A stretch of DNA of 64,000 nt from Acidovorax kalamii (GCF_002245625.1 NZ_NOIG01000010.1:124001-188000), one strand, 5' to 3'; counted from the first letter of the stretch, positions 1-8,504 are shown. Program-made: numbers and translations. Notes: generated from the letters alone by a model not told the origin.

Positions 1-526
1 AGAAGAAAAAGGCGTTGTTGTCGTCGGGTGAGCCGCCGAACAGTTCGATGTTGAACGGGCCCTTGCCTTGCTTGAGGCCCAGCTTGTCCACGATGGAGGT
101 GGCCTGCAGCACACCCACCTGGAAGTTGTCGAACGTGGCGTAGTAGTCCACGTTCTTCGAGCCCTTGATGAGACGGTCGTACGCAATGACCTTCACGCCC
201 TTGTCGGCCGCGTTTTGCAGCGCCTTGGACAGCGTGGTGCCGTCAATCGACGCGATCACCAGCACCTTGGCGCCCTTGGTGATCATGTTCTCGATTTGCG
301 CGAGCTGGTTGGGGATGTCGTCTTCGGCGTACTGCAGGTCGGTCTTGTAGCCCCGGTCCTTGAGCACCTTGACCATGTTGTCGCCATCGGCAATCCAGCG
401 GGCCGAGGACTTGGTGGGCATCGAGATGCCGATGGTGCCCTTGTCCTGGGCCGAAGCCACGGACGTGGCTCCGATGGCAGCCAGTGTCACGCTGGCCAAC
501 ACGGTCTTGAAAATTGCACGCTTCAT
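1..526 (-). CDS. chvE: ChvE-type periplasmic sugar-binding protein (3' part cut by window edge)
   Basis: Periplasmic binding protein of an ABC importer for aldoses such as galactose, glucose and arabinose; in Agrobacterium ChvE also signals to VirA. About 175 N-terminal residues are visible. The start is an ATG at 524-526 behind a clear GGAGAC ribosome site. A signal peptide ends near ASAQ. The mature part carries the family block [15 protein letters not shown], then [28 protein letters not shown] and [16 protein letters not shown], all matching ChvE as I recall it. It follows a second sugar-binding protein on the same strand after a 152-bp gap that holds a hairpin. The transport ATPase and permease (gguAB in Agrobacterium) would be expected to the left, outside the window. 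The identity is firm; the exact sugar is inferred. Confidence 0.93.
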   Translation of the reverse strand, partial: MKRAIFKTVLASVTLAAIGATSVASAQDKGTIGISMPTKSSARWIADGDNMVKVLKDRGYKTDLQYAEDDIPNQLAQIENMITKGAKVLVIASIDGTTLSKALQNAADKGVKVIAYDRLIKGSKNVDYYATFDNFQVGVLQATSIVDKLGLKQGKGPFNIELFGGSPDDNNAFFF

Positions 527-590
527 TTGGTTTTGTCTCCTGTTTTGTTTTGAATACCTACGCCATCGCAGCGGGCGGGTGGCTTTAAAA

Positions 591-650
591 CCGTTCGGGT
601 TGAGCCTGCCTGCGCCTTGCGCGGCGCTTCGACAGGCTCAGCGTGAACGG
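591..650. repeat. Palindromic CCGTTCG...CGAACGG-type repeat
   Basis: The left arm CCGTTCGGGTTGAGCCTGCC and the right arm GACAGGCTCAGCGTGAACGG are inverted copies with a few mismatches. The unit lies between the stop of the YtfQ-like gene and the start of chvE. The same arm sequence recurs at about 4363-4389 and 5071-5094, so it is an interspersed repeat. As a hairpin it could reduce read-through from the upstream gene into chvE. Confidence 0.75.
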
Positions 651-678
651 GTGGGAGCGTTGTGAGTGCTGACCGGTC

Positions 679-1647
679 TTAGTACTTGCGGTTCGGGAAT
701 TCCTTTGCCGCCACTTCCATCGGGAAGATGCCTTCTTCCGTCACGATGCGCTTGGGCACGGCCTTGCCTGCCTTGATGTCCTTCACGGCGCTCATCAGCT
801 GCGGGCCCAGCAGGGGGCTGCATTCCACGCTCACATTGAGCTTGCCGGCGATCATGGCTTCGAAGGCGCCCTTCACCGCGTCGATGGAGATGATCACGAT
901 GTCCTTGGCGGGCTTCATGCCGGCCTCTTCGATGGCCTGGATGGCGCCAATCGCCATGTCGTCGTTGTGCGCGTACAGCACATTGATCTTCTTGCCCTCG
1001 GCCTTCAGGAAGGCTTCCATCACTTCCTTGCCCTTGGCACGGGTGAAGTCGCCGGTCTGGCTGCGGATGATCTTGAACTTGGCGTCGGCCTTGATGACTT
1101 CTTCAAAGCCCTTCTTGCGGTCGATGGCAGGGGCGGAGCCCACAGTGCCTTGCAGCTCGACGATGTTGACCTCGCCCTTCTGGTCCTTCATCTTCTCTAC
1201 CAGCCAGCGGCCGGCCTTGCGGCCTTCTTCCACAAAGTCCGAGCCCATGAAGGTCACATACAGCGAGGTGTCCTTGGTGTTCACTGCGCGGTCGGTCAGC
1301 ACCACGGGGATCTTGGCGGCCTTGGCCTCACGCAGCACGGGCTCCCAGCCGGACTCCACCACGGGCGAGAATGCAATCACGTCCACCTTCTGCGCGATGA
1401 ACGAGCGGATGGCCTTGATCTGGTTCTCCTGCTTTTGCTGCGCGTCCGAGAACTTCAGTTCAATGCCCGCCTCCTTGGCGGCGGACTTGATGGACTCGGT
1501 GTTGGCGGTGCGCCATTCGCTCTCGGCCCCTACCTGGCTGAAGCCCAGTACGATGGGCTTTTGCGCCCAGGCGGCGCCGGGCAGCAATGCGGCCACGGGC
1601 ACGGCGGTCAACGCAGCAGCTACGGTGCGGCGGTTCATTTTCATCAT
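679..1647 (-). CDS. YtfQ-like sugar ABC transporter substrate-binding protein
   Basis: Periplasmic binding protein of the pentose/galactose class (Peripla_BP_4), closest in pattern to galactofuranose-binding YtfQ: the mature chain starts with VLGFSQVGAESEWR, followed by TDRAVNTKDTSLYVTFMGSD and later YAHNDDMAIGAIQAIEEAG. It has 322 residues, normal for the family. The signal peptide (about 28 residues, ending AAWAQ) carries a twin arginine, NRRTVAAAL. The ATG at 1647 has a GGAGAC ribosome site; a second in-frame ATG three residues later is possible. It lies 81 bp after the aldehyde dehydrogenase gene and 152 bp before chvE on the same strand, so two binding proteins may feed one pathway. No permease or ATPase is adjacent in the window. 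Confidence 0.88.
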   Translation of the reverse strand: MMKMNRRTVAAALTAVPVAALLPGAAWAQKPIVLGFSQVGAESEWRTANTESIKSAAKEAGIELKFSDAQQKQENQIKAIRSFIAQKVDVIAFSPVVESGWEPVLREAKAAKIPVVLTDRAVNTKDTSLYVTFMGSDFVEEGRKAGRWLVEKMKDQKGEVNIVELQGTVGSAPAIDRKKGFEEVIKADAKFKIIRSQTGDFTRAKGKEVMEAFLKAEGKKINVLYAHNDDMAIGAIQAIEEAGMKPAKDIVIISIDAVKGAFEAMIAGKLNVSVECSPLLGPQLMSAVKDIKAGKAVPKRIVTEEGIFPMEVAAKEFPNRKY

Positions 1648-1728
1648 CTTGTCTCCTGTCTGTATTGGTTGGTTGACGACGGTTGCGGGATGGAAAAAGG
1701 GGAACGAACGAAAAGGGCTCTTGAGAAC

Positions 1729-3180
1729 TCAGGCCAGCATGTAGCCTGTCTTGACGGTGGTGTAGAACTCGGCCGCGTAGCGACCTTGTTCGCGGGCGCC
1801 GTAGCTCGACTCCTTGCGGCCGCCAAAGGGCACATGGAAGTCCACACCCGCCGTGGGCAGGTTCACCATGGTCATGCCCACGGAGGCGTGGCGCTTGAAA
1901 TGCATGGCGCGCTTGAGCGATGTGGTGCAGATGCCCGCGCACAGGCCAAAGGGCGTGTCGTTGGCCAAGGCCAGCGCGTGGTCGTAGTCGTCGGCCCGCA
2001 GCACGCAGGCCACGGGGCCAAAGATTTCCTCGCGCGCCACGCGGTGTTCGGGGCGGGCCAGAAAGAGGGCGGGGCTCATGTAATGGCCTGGGGTGGGGCG
2101 CTCCAGGCGCTCGCCACCCCAGACATGCTCCGCCCCCTCATTGCGCGCAATGTCGATGTAGCCCAGGTTCTGCGCCAGCTGGCTGTCGTCCACCACCGGA
2201 CCCATCTCGGTGCCGCGCTCCAGCGCGTGGCCCACCTTCAGGCTGGCCAACCGGTTGCGCAGACGGGCCACAAAGGCGTCGTGCACCTCGGCCTCGACGA
2301 TGAGGCGGCTCGATGCGGTGCAGCGCTGGCCGGTAGAGAAGTACGAGCCCTGCAGCGCGCAGTCCACCGCCTGGTCCAGGTCGGCGTCGGCCAGCACGAT
2401 GAGCGGGTTCTTGCCGCCCATCTCCAGCTGCACCTTGGCGCGCCGTGCTGAGGCCGCGCGCAGGATGCGGTCGCCGGTGGAAACGGAGCCGGTGAAGCTC
2501 AGCGCGTTGACCAGCGGGTGGTCCACCAGCGTCTGGCCCACCTCGCGGCCGCTGCCCATGACGAGGTTGAAGGCACCGGCGGGCAGGCCACTGCGGCTGA
2601 TGATTTCGGCCAGCGCCCAGCCACAGGCGGGCACCAGTTCGGCAGGCTTGAACACCACGGTGTTGCCGTAGGCCAGGGCCGGGGCGATCTTCCAGGCCGG
2701 GATGGCGAACGGGAAGTTCCACGGCGCGATGATGCCCACCACGCCCACGGGCTCACGGGTCACATCCACCTGCACGCCCTGGCGCACGGAGGCCAGCAGC
2801 TCGCCCTGAATGCGTAGCGCCTCGCCCGCAAAAAACTTGAAGATCTGCCCGCTGCGCGCCACCTCGGCCACGCCCTCGGGCAGGGTCTTGCCCTCTTCAC
2901 GCGCCAGCAGCGCGCCCAGCTCGTCCTTGCGTGCCAGCAGCTCGCTGCCGATCATGTCCAGCACGTCGGCGCGGCGTTGGGGTGTGCTCTGGCTCCAGGT
3001 GGGCAGGGCGTCGGCCGCAGCGCGCACGGCCAGCTCGGTCTGGTTGCGGTCGGCGCGGGCATATTCGGCTACCACCTCGCGGGTGTCCGACGGGTTGGTG
3101 CTGATGCCGGTGGTGGTGCCGATTTCCCACCGGCCGTTGATCAGGTGCCGGGGGCTGAGCTGGAGGTCGCCGAGCTTCAT
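1729..3180 (-). CDS. NAD(P)-dependent aldehyde dehydrogenase, probable 2-ketoglutarate semialdehyde dehydrogenase
   Basis: Aldehyde dehydrogenase superfamily enzyme of 483 residues, full length. Visible are the cofactor-site PWNF (Asn155), the general base Glu253 in QLEMGGKN and the catalytic Cys287 in GQRCTASSR. Its N-terminus and context match the 2,5-dioxovalerate (alpha-ketoglutarate semialdehyde) dehydrogenases that end non-phosphorylative arabinose/galactarate degradation, delivering 2-oxoglutarate to the TCA cycle. This substrate is inferred from its position beside ChvE and a GbpR-like regulator and near a sugar dehydrogenase and lactonase. It is divergent from the regulator gene with a 143-bp shared promoter region and is the first gene of a minus-strand run with the two sugar-binding proteins. 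Another semialdehyde substrate is possible. Confidence 0.85.
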   Translation of the reverse strand: MKLGDLQLSPRHLINGRWEIGTTTGISTNPSDTREVVAEYARADRNQTELAVRAAADALPTWSQSTPQRRADVLDMIGSELLARKDELGALLAREEGKTLPEGVAEVARSGQIFKFFAGEALRIQGELLASVRQGVQVDVTREPVGVVGIIAPWNFPFAIPAWKIAPALAYGNTVVFKPAELVPACGWALAEIISRSGLPAGAFNLVMGSGREVGQTLVDHPLVNALSFTGSVSTGDRILRAASARRAKVQLEMGGKNPLIVLADADLDQAVDCALQGSYFSTGQRCTASSRLIVEAEVHDAFVARLRNRLASLKVGHALERGTEMGPVVDDSQLAQNLGYIDIARNEGAEHVWGGERLERPTPGHYMSPALFLARPEHRVAREEIFGPVACVLRADDYDHALALANDTPFGLCAGICTTSLKRAMHFKRHASVGMTMVNLPTAGVDFHVPFGGRKESSYGAREQGRYAAEFYTTVKTGYMLA

Positions 3181-3226
3181 GGAGAGAGGCCTTTGTTGCA
3201 GTTGCGGCGAAGTCTAGGTAAGGTTT

Positions 3227-3266
3227 CGATATCAATCCAATCGTTTTTTAGACAAAATACATATCG
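3227..3266. promoter_or_regulatory. Candidate LysR-type operator between ALDH gene and gbpR
   Basis: CGATAT at 3227-3232 and ATATCG at 3261-3266 form a split inverted repeat inside the short AT-rich divergent promoter region. This is where a GbpR-like activator would be expected to bind to control both its own gene and the minus-strand sugar genes. Only the sequence symmetry supports it. Confidence 0.4.
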
Positions 3267-3323
3267 TTCTTTGCATTCTGGAAAACCCATCCCTTTTCCG
3301 TCCTCCCTTCCTTCCCTCCATCC

Positions 3324-4286
3324 ATGAGCACCTACAACCACTGGTTCATCCGCGCCCGCCTCAAGACGCGCCAGCTTCTGCTGCTGGTGGCCCTGGCCGA
3401 AGAGGGCAACATCCACCGCGCCGCCCAGGTGCTCAGCATGACCCAGCCGGCCGCCTCCAAGCTGCTCAAGGATCTGGAGGACGTGCTGGAGGTGTCGCTG
3501 TTTGACCGCCTGCCGCGTGGCATGCGCCCCACCTGGTACGGCGAAACGATGATCCGCCACGCCCGCATGGCCCTGGCCAACCTGAACCAGGCGCACGACG
3601 AGATCGGTGCGCTCAAGCGCGGGCACTATGGCCAGGTGGGCATCGGTGCCATCACCTCACCCGGCCTGAGCCTGCTGCCCGCCGCCGTGGCGCTGGTCAA
3701 GCAGGAGCACCCCAGCCTGCGCATTTCGCTCGATATCGAAACCAGCCCCGTGCTGCTGGAGCGGCTGGAGCAGGGCAAGCTCGACATCGTGGTGGGCCGC
3801 CTGTACGAGGAGCACGACAAGGAGAACCTGCGCTACGAGTCGCTGACGGAGGAGCTGGTCTGCGCCATGACGCGCCCGGGCCATCCGCTGTCGAGCATGA
3901 CCGGGCTGACGCTGCGCGACGTGGTGTCGGCCAACTGGATCGTGCCGCCCGCGGGCAGCGTGCTGCGGCACCGGTTTGACCTGATGTTCCAGCAGGACGG
4001 GCTGGCGCCGCCGCTGCACACGGTGGAGACATCGGCCCTGCTGTTCATCACGCGCATGCTGCAGCAGAGCGACATGATTGCGGTGGTGGCGGAGGATGTG
4101 GCGCGCTATTACGCGGCGCATGGGATCGTGACGGTGTTGCCGCTGGCGATGCCGTGCCATATGGATGCGTTCGGGATCATCACGCGGTCGGACAGGCTGT
4201 TGTCGCCGGCGGCGAAGGTGATGATGAAGGCGTTGAAGCAGACGAGTCTGGTGCAGTACGGGCGTAGGTTGGAGGTGGGGGATTGA
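3324..4286 (+). CDS. gbpR: GbpR-like LysR-family transcriptional regulator
   Basis: LysR-type regulator of 320 residues. The N-terminal winged helix-turn-helix reads LKTRQLLLLVALAEEGNIHRAAQVLSMTQ in shortened form: LLLVALAEEGNIHRA, then MTQPAASKLLKDLE. The C-terminal effector domain begins near residue 95 (GQVGIGAITSPG). The LKTRQL opening and the GNIHRAA helix are typical of the GbpR/CbbR-like galactose-binding-protein regulators that control chvE in Agrobacterium and its homologue in Azospirillum. It is divergent from the aldehyde dehydrogenase/sugar-binding gene run. The gene symbol rests on this context and on family resemblance; the inducer is unknown. No strong ribosome site precedes the ATG. 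Confidence 0.8.
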   Translation: MSTYNHWFIRARLKTRQLLLLVALAEEGNIHRAAQVLSMTQPAASKLLKDLEDVLEVSLFDRLPRGMRPTWYGETMIRHARMALANLNQAHDEIGALKRGHYGQVGIGAITSPGLSLLPAAVALVKQEHPSLRISLDIETSPVLLERLEQGKLDIVVGRLYEEHDKENLRYESLTEELVCAMTRPGHPLSSMTGLTLRDVVSANWIVPPAGSVLRHRFDLMFQQDGLAPPLHTVETSALLFITRMLQQSDMIAVVAEDVARYYAAHGIVTVLPLAMPCHMDAFGIITRSDRLLSPAAKVMMKALKQTSLVQYGRRLEVGD

Positions 4287-4302
4287 TTTTTTGGATGAAA
4301 TT

Positions 4303-5160
4303 GGCTGCTAACGCTTGTTGGATAAGCGCTGGTAGCTATTTTTTTGTAGTTTTAGGCCTCCTGTCCGTTCGGTCTGAGCTTGTCGAAGCTGGGGCGTGCT
4401 GGTTTGAAAAGCATGCTTGTGTTGAGGGCGGAGGCCGGGTCTCGGCCCGGCGGCCGAGGTACTTGTTCTTTGCTTCGCCAAAGAAAAGTACCCAAAAGAA
4501 AGGCGACCCCCAGTCTGCGACCCCTGCGCTTCGCTACGGGGCAAACCTGCGTCGGTGCGGTTGCGGGGTGCGCCGCAGAACTCGCTGCGCGCGTGCGGCG
4601 CTCCGCTCGGACAACTGCGGCGAGTCAGATCACGAAGCATGGGCGCTCCGACGCCCATGCCACCCCACAACCGCCCCGCCGCAGGCGCAGCCAGCAGGGG
4701 GTGGACAGCCGAACAGCCGCACGGGCCATTGCTGCGCTCGGCCCCACCTGCGCAGCGCGTGGCGCTTGCGCCCGCGAGATGGGGCCGAGCGAAGCAATGG
4801 CCCGTGTGGATGTCCGTTGGGTCCCCTTCACGATGCGCCGAGGAGCGCAGGGCGTGGGGCGGCACGGGCGCCCTAGCGCCCGTGCTTCGTGCTCTGACTC
4901 GCTGCGGTTGTCCGAGCGAAGCGGAGGGACGCAGCGTGTAGGGTCGCCCTTTCTTTGGTGACTTTCTTTCGGCGACGCGAAAGAAAGTTACTCGCCTGCC
5001 GGGCGACTCCCGGCCTCCGCCCTCAAACCAGGCACACCGCAGAGATCAGCGAGCGTGCCTGCCCCGGCTTCGACAAGCTCAGCCCGAACGGTCGAGGCTG
5101 ATCAGGACTGCAAAAACAATAGCTACCAGCGCTTAATGGATAAGCGCCAGAGCCCAAAAG
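4303..5160. repeat. Large nested inverted-repeat element (about 860 bp), non-coding
   Basis: The interval between gbpR and the SDR gene is one long imperfect palindrome with nested pairs. The outermost pair is a short repeat, GGATAAGCGCTGGTAGCTAT near 4320 and its reverse complement near 5118. Next is TGAGCTTGTCGAAGC near 4376 with GCTTCGACAAGCTCA near 5071, then a GCGGAGGCCGGG/CCCGGCCTCCGCC pair around 4430 and 5010, and a CGGACAACTGCGG/CTGCGGTTGTCCG pair. The innermost arms are 4721-4746 and 4780-4805, 26 nt with one mismatch. Arrowhead-like AAAGAAAAGTACC and AAAGAAAGTTACT boxes flank the core. Open frames on both strands are low-complexity and lack ribosome sites, so I call it non-coding. 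It resembles interspersed elements I recall from many GC-rich proteobacteria. Confidence 0.8.
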
Positions 5161-5172
5161 AACCTCAAAACT

Positions 5173-5994
5173 TCAAACCCATCCCGCATCCACCTTGAAC
5201 TCCTGCGCCGTACACATCGCCGCATCATCCGACGCCAAAAACAACACCATCCGCGCAATGTCATGCGGCCGCAGCTTGTCCGGCAAACACTGGTTGCGCG
5301 CCAGCTCCTTCTCGCCCTCGGCGTCCAGCCACAGCTTGATCTGCCGCTCCGTCATCACCCACCCCGGCGACACCGTGTTGATGCGGATCCGGTCCTGCCC
5401 CAGCGTCTTGGCCAGCCCGCGCGTGAGGCCGTTCACCGACGACTTGGCAATGGCATAGCAGGGGTAGCCCGTGCCCTTGCCCTGCCAGCCCGTGGAGCCC
5501 AGGTTGATCACCGAGCCCGCGCCCAGCCTGCGCATGCCAGGCACCACGGCCTGGATGGCGAAGAAGGCGGGGCGCTCGTTGATGGCCATGCGCTCGTCGT
5601 AGTACTCGGGCGTTACGGATTCGAGCGTGTGCCGGTCATCGCTGGCCACGTTGTTCACCAGCACTGCAAAGTCGCTGCCCAGCTCGGCTGCCGCTTCGGC
5701 CACGCAGGCCTGCAGGGCGTGCACGTCGCGCACATCACACACACGCCACCAGGGGCGGGGCAGGCCCGCGTCGGCAATGTGCTGGGCCAGGGCTTCGCTG
5801 GCATTGCGCGCCACGTCCACAAAGGCCACGCGGGCACCTTGTTCGGCAAACGCCGCCACGATGGCCGCGCCAATGCCGCTGCCGCCACCCGTCACAAACA
5901 CGGCACGGCCTTGCAGGCTGGGGAACTTCGCCAGGCCCTGGGGGGCGCCAGTGGCATCGGTCGAGGAAGAGGAGGGGGTAAAAACCTTTGACAT
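5173..5994 (-). CDS. SDR-family sugar dehydrogenase (probable aldose 1-dehydrogenase)
   Basis: Classical short-chain dehydrogenase/reductase of 273 residues. The NAD(P)-binding TGGGSGIG is at 35-42, the NN motif at 114-115, the catalytic Ser167, and Tyr180 and Lys184 in YAIAK. The C-terminus AQEFKVDAGWV is typical. It lies divergent from an SMP-30 lactonase and an aldose 1-epimerase gene, so the likely reaction is oxidation of the beta-pyranose of arabinose or galactose to the 1,5-lactone, with the epimerase and lactonase acting before and after. The substrate is inferred from neighbours, not from residues. A roughly 25-residue Ser/Pro-rich N-terminal extension precedes the core; an internal start is possible. 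Confidence 0.85.
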   Translation of the reverse strand: MSKVFTPSSSSTDATGAPQGLAKFPSLQGRAVFVTGGGSGIGAAIVAAFAEQGARVAFVDVARNASEALAQHIADAGLPRPWWRVCDVRDVHALQACVAEAAAELGSDFAVLVNNVASDDRHTLESVTPEYYDERMAINERPAFFAIQAVVPGMRRLGAGSVINLGSTGWQGKGTGYPCYAIAKSSVNGLTRGLAKTLGQDRIRINTVSPGWVMTERQIKLWLDAEGEKELARNQCLPDKLRPHDIARMVLFLASDDAAMCTAQEFKVDAGWV

Positions 5995-6038
5995 ATAAAT
6001 ATTGCAATCAATAAATTGAAAAAAATTTCATTTCAAGC

Positions 6039-6054
6039 ATCAATTGGCGTTGAT
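6039..6054. promoter_or_regulatory. Candidate operator in SDR-lactonase divergent promoter
   Basis: ATCAA and TTGAT flank TTGGCG (6039-6054) in a conspicuously AT-rich 120-bp divergent intergenic region. The spacing resembles the core of a LysR-type site, and a shared regulator such as the GbpR-like protein is a natural candidate. The evidence is symmetry and position only. Confidence 0.4.
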
Positions 6055-6114
6055 AAGATGCCGTTCGTCAAGTGCCTGGCGGCAGGCCGATACAAAAAAA
6101 GACCGGAGACACGC

Positions 6115-7065
6115 ATGCGCCCCTTGCTGGATACCCCCTTCTCTCCGCCCGAGGGCGCTGCCCGTTCCGCGCCCATCACCGGCGCCGTGCGCTGTGTGAT
6201 CGCACTGGGCAACGCGCTGGGCGAAGGCGTGCTCTGGTCGGTGCGAGAGCAGGCCGTGTACTGGGTGGACATCCTGGGGTGCGAGCTGCACCGCTGGGAC
6301 CCGGCCACCGGCGGCCACCAGCGCTGGACGTTTGACGAAGAGATCTCCGCCATCGCCGAACGCGCGCACGCTCCTGGCTTCATCGTCACGCTGCGTCGGG
6401 GGTTTGCGCTGTTTGACCCGGCCACCGACATGGCCCCGCGCTACCTGCACCAGCCCGAGCCCGACCGCGCGGGCAACCGCTTCAACGACGGCAAGTGCGA
6501 TGCACAGGGGCGCTTCTGGGCGGGCTCCATGGACTTTGCGTGCGAGGCGCCCACGGGCGCGCTCTACCGCTATGACCCCGACGGCAGTTGCACCCGCCAC
6601 GACGACGGCTTTGCCGTGACCAACGGCCCCACCTGGTCTGGCACGGGGCAGGGTGCGGCCATGTTTTTCAACGCCACCATCGAAGGCAACACCTACCGCT
6701 ACGACAGCAATCTGGCCGCAGGCACCGTGTCAAACAAAACGCTGTGGAAGCATTGGCTGCCCGAAGACGGCCTGCCCGATGGCATGACCACCGACGCGCA
6801 GGGCCGCGTGTGGATTGCGCACTGGAGCGGCTGGTGCGTGACCTGTCACGATCCGGTCACCGCCGCCGAGCTGGGCCGCGTGCGCCTGCCGGTCAGCCAG
6901 GTCACCACCTGCGCGTTTGGCGGCGCAGACCTGCGCACGCTGTTTATCAGCTCCGCGAGGGTAGGCCTCACGCCCGAGCAGCTGGCGGCCGAGCCACTGG
7001 CCGGGGCGCTGTTTGCGGTGGACACCGACAGCCTGGGCCTGCCCGCCCATCCATTTGGCGGCTGA
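6115..7065 (+). CDS. SMP-30/gluconolactonase-family sugar lactonase
   Basis: Beta-propeller lactonase of 316 residues that would hydrolyse a sugar 1,5- or 1,4-lactone to the aldonate. Family marks are LGEGVLWSVREQAVYWVDI near the start (metal-ligand Glu), RFNDGKCDAQGRFWAGSMD, and later LPDGMTTDAQGRVWIAHW, which supply the metal-binding Glu/Asn/Asp set. I chose the ATG at 6115 because a GGAGAC site sits seven bases upstream; an upstream in-frame start at 6016 would add a non-family stretch. It is divergent from the SDR sugar dehydrogenase and precedes the aldose 1-epimerase, matching the second step of the oxidative pathway (L-arabinolactonase type). Its stop codon lies inside the left end of a palindromic repeat. 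Confidence 0.88.
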   Translation: MRPLLDTPFSPPEGAARSAPITGAVRCVIALGNALGEGVLWSVREQAVYWVDILGCELHRWDPATGGHQRWTFDEEISAIAERAHAPGFIVTLRRGFALFDPATDMAPRYLHQPEPDRAGNRFNDGKCDAQGRFWAGSMDFACEAPTGALYRYDPDGSCTRHDDGFAVTNGPTWSGTGQGAAMFFNATIEGNTYRYDSNLAAGTVSNKTLWKHWLPEDGLPDGMTTDAQGRVWIAHWSGWCVTCHDPVTAAELGRVRLPVSQVTTCAFGGADLRTLFISSARVGLTPEQLAAEPLAGALFAVDTDSLGLPAHPFGG

Positions 7066-7181
7066 GAGCGGCTCGCAAAAACCTTCTGGCGTCGTTGCCG
7101 CGTCTTGTCGTACTACGCGTACTGCCTGCGACGCGGCGCCTAGCCAGAGCCGCTTCGCTGGGTTTTGTTATCCGCTCTCAG
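7062..7181. repeat. 120-bp palindromic repeat overlapping the lactonase stop codon
   Basis: The ends CTGAGAGCGG and CCGCTCTCAG are perfect inverted repeats. Inside, GCAAAAACC pairs with GGGTTTTGT, and GTCGTTGCCGCGTC pairs with GACGCGGCGCC, around a central GTACTACGCGTAC. The TGA stop of the lactonase (7063-7065) is formed by the left end, so the element either inserted exactly at the gene end or supplies the stop. It could fold into a long hairpin between the lactonase and epimerase genes. Confidence 0.75.
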
Positions 7182-7255
7182 CACTGAAGTACGCAGCCCC
7201 GAGCAATCTGGCAACCCGCAATCCCTGTCAACACCCCAAAGAAAGCACACCGCCC

Positions 7256-8197
7256 ATGACCGAGGCCACATCCTCCCACCCCATCGTCTGGCTGCACCAC
7301 GCGGGGCAGCACCTGGGCCTGGTGCCCACACTGGGCGGCAGCGTGGCGGCCTGGCAGATCGACGACCCGCAAAAGGCTGGCGTACGCATCGACCTGTGGC
7401 GCCCGTGGGATGGCGCCACGCCCGACCTGTACCAGCTCGCGTCCTTCGCCATGGTGCCCTGGTCCAACCGCATCAGCGGCGGCGGGTTTGAGCACGCGGG
7501 CCAGTTCCACCCCATGCGCCCCAACCGCGTGGGCGAGCCGTACCCTATTCACGGCGATGGCTGGCTGCAGCCCTGGCAACTTACCCAGCCCGCGCCCGAC
7601 ACGCTGCAGATGCAGTTGCGCTCCGAGCGCTTTGACGGCAACCCCTACGAGTACGAGTGTGTGCAGACCTTCCGCCTGGTGGACGGCGGCCTGGACCAGT
7701 CGGTGCAGGTGCGGCACCTGGGCGCGCAGCCGCTGCCCTATGGCCTGGGCCTGCACCCCTGGTTTCCGCGCACGCCCGGCACACGCATCACGGCGCCGGT
7801 GCAGGGCGTGTGGCTGTGTGGCGATGACCCTCTGCCCACAGAGCACACGCTGCACTTCCCGCCCGGCTGGGATTTGAACACCGGCGCGCCCGCACACGGT
7901 GGCCTCATCGACAACGCCTACACCGGCTGGGGCGGCACGGCGCACATCGACTGGCCCGAGCGCGGCCTGCGCCTCACGGCCCACATGCCAGACTTTGAAA
8001 AAGACGGCGGCACGGCCCACCACTACTGCCTGGTCTACCGCCCACCGCAGGGCCCCGCGTTCTGCTTCGAGCCCATCACCCAGCCCATCGACGCCTTTCA
8101 CCAGCCGGGGCAGCCCGGCCTGCGCACGCTGGGGCAGGGCGAGACGATGGTGATGAATGTGCAGTGGCGCTACGCACACCACCCGCAAAGCCATTGA
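7256..8197 (+). CDS. Aldose 1-epimerase (galactose mutarotase family)
   Basis: Mutarotase-fold enzyme of 313 residues that interconverts alpha and beta anomers of aldoses, supplying the anomer used by the sugar dehydrogenase. Family features include MVPWSNRISGGGF, the catalytic-His motif YPIHGDGWLQPW, LGLHPWFPR with the second His, and GGLIDNAYTGW; the distal Glu is likely in FCFEPIT. I took the ATG at 7256 because residues match the family from there; the frame stays open upstream into the repeat but is not conserved-looking. It follows the lactonase by 190 bp, with the 120-bp palindrome between, so co-transcription is uncertain. Confidence 0.85.
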   Translation: MTEATSSHPIVWLHHAGQHLGLVPTLGGSVAAWQIDDPQKAGVRIDLWRPWDGATPDLYQLASFAMVPWSNRISGGGFEHAGQFHPMRPNRVGEPYPIHGDGWLQPWQLTQPAPDTLQMQLRSERFDGNPYEYECVQTFRLVDGGLDQSVQVRHLGAQPLPYGLGLHPWFPRTPGTRITAPVQGVWLCGDDPLPTEHTLHFPPGWDLNTGAPAHGGLIDNAYTGWGGTAHIDWPERGLRLTAHMPDFEKDGGTAHHYCLVYRPPQGPAFCFEPITQPIDAFHQPGQPGLRTLGQGETMVMNVQWRYAHHPQSH

Positions 8198-8504
8198 TGG
8201 GGTCTGCTCGCTGTGGTGGGTGTTGACCTCGACCAATCCCATGCCACGACTCCCATGGCTTCCACTTCAGCGCCAGGTAGAAGTGCTGGTGGCGCGCCTC
8301 GGCATGCTTTGAGCCGCGCGCGAACGGAGGCCCCCAGGGGCTGCGCCGCACCAGATAGGCGCGCCACGCGCAGCGCGGTTGTTGCATTGGGTAGTTGTTT
8401 GTCAGTGAATAACTAAAAAGCGCAACCATCGGGCTCTGATTCAGTTTGATTAATCTATTCTTTTATCTATTCAATTTTCCATCCAACCGGGGTATCCTTA
8501 AGGC
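8198..8504. other. Intergenic region with AT-rich promoter-like end
   Basis: No convincing gene in 307 bp. The last 70 bases before yjjJ turn AT-rich and contain two ATCTATTC copies near 8453 and 8465. TCTATTCAAT recurs inside the yjjJ coding region near 8670. These may be sites for the helix-turn-helix of the YjjJ protein itself, but that is speculation. Confidence 0.4.

Noticed and set aside
4283-4961. Overlapping open frames of 130-200 codons on both strands in the large palindrome
   Set aside because: They are low-complexity, mirror each other because the DNA is palindromic, and lack ribosome sites.
8198-8504. Possible HipB-like antitoxin before yjjJ
   Set aside because: No frame with a helix-turn-helix and a ribosome site was found in the gap.
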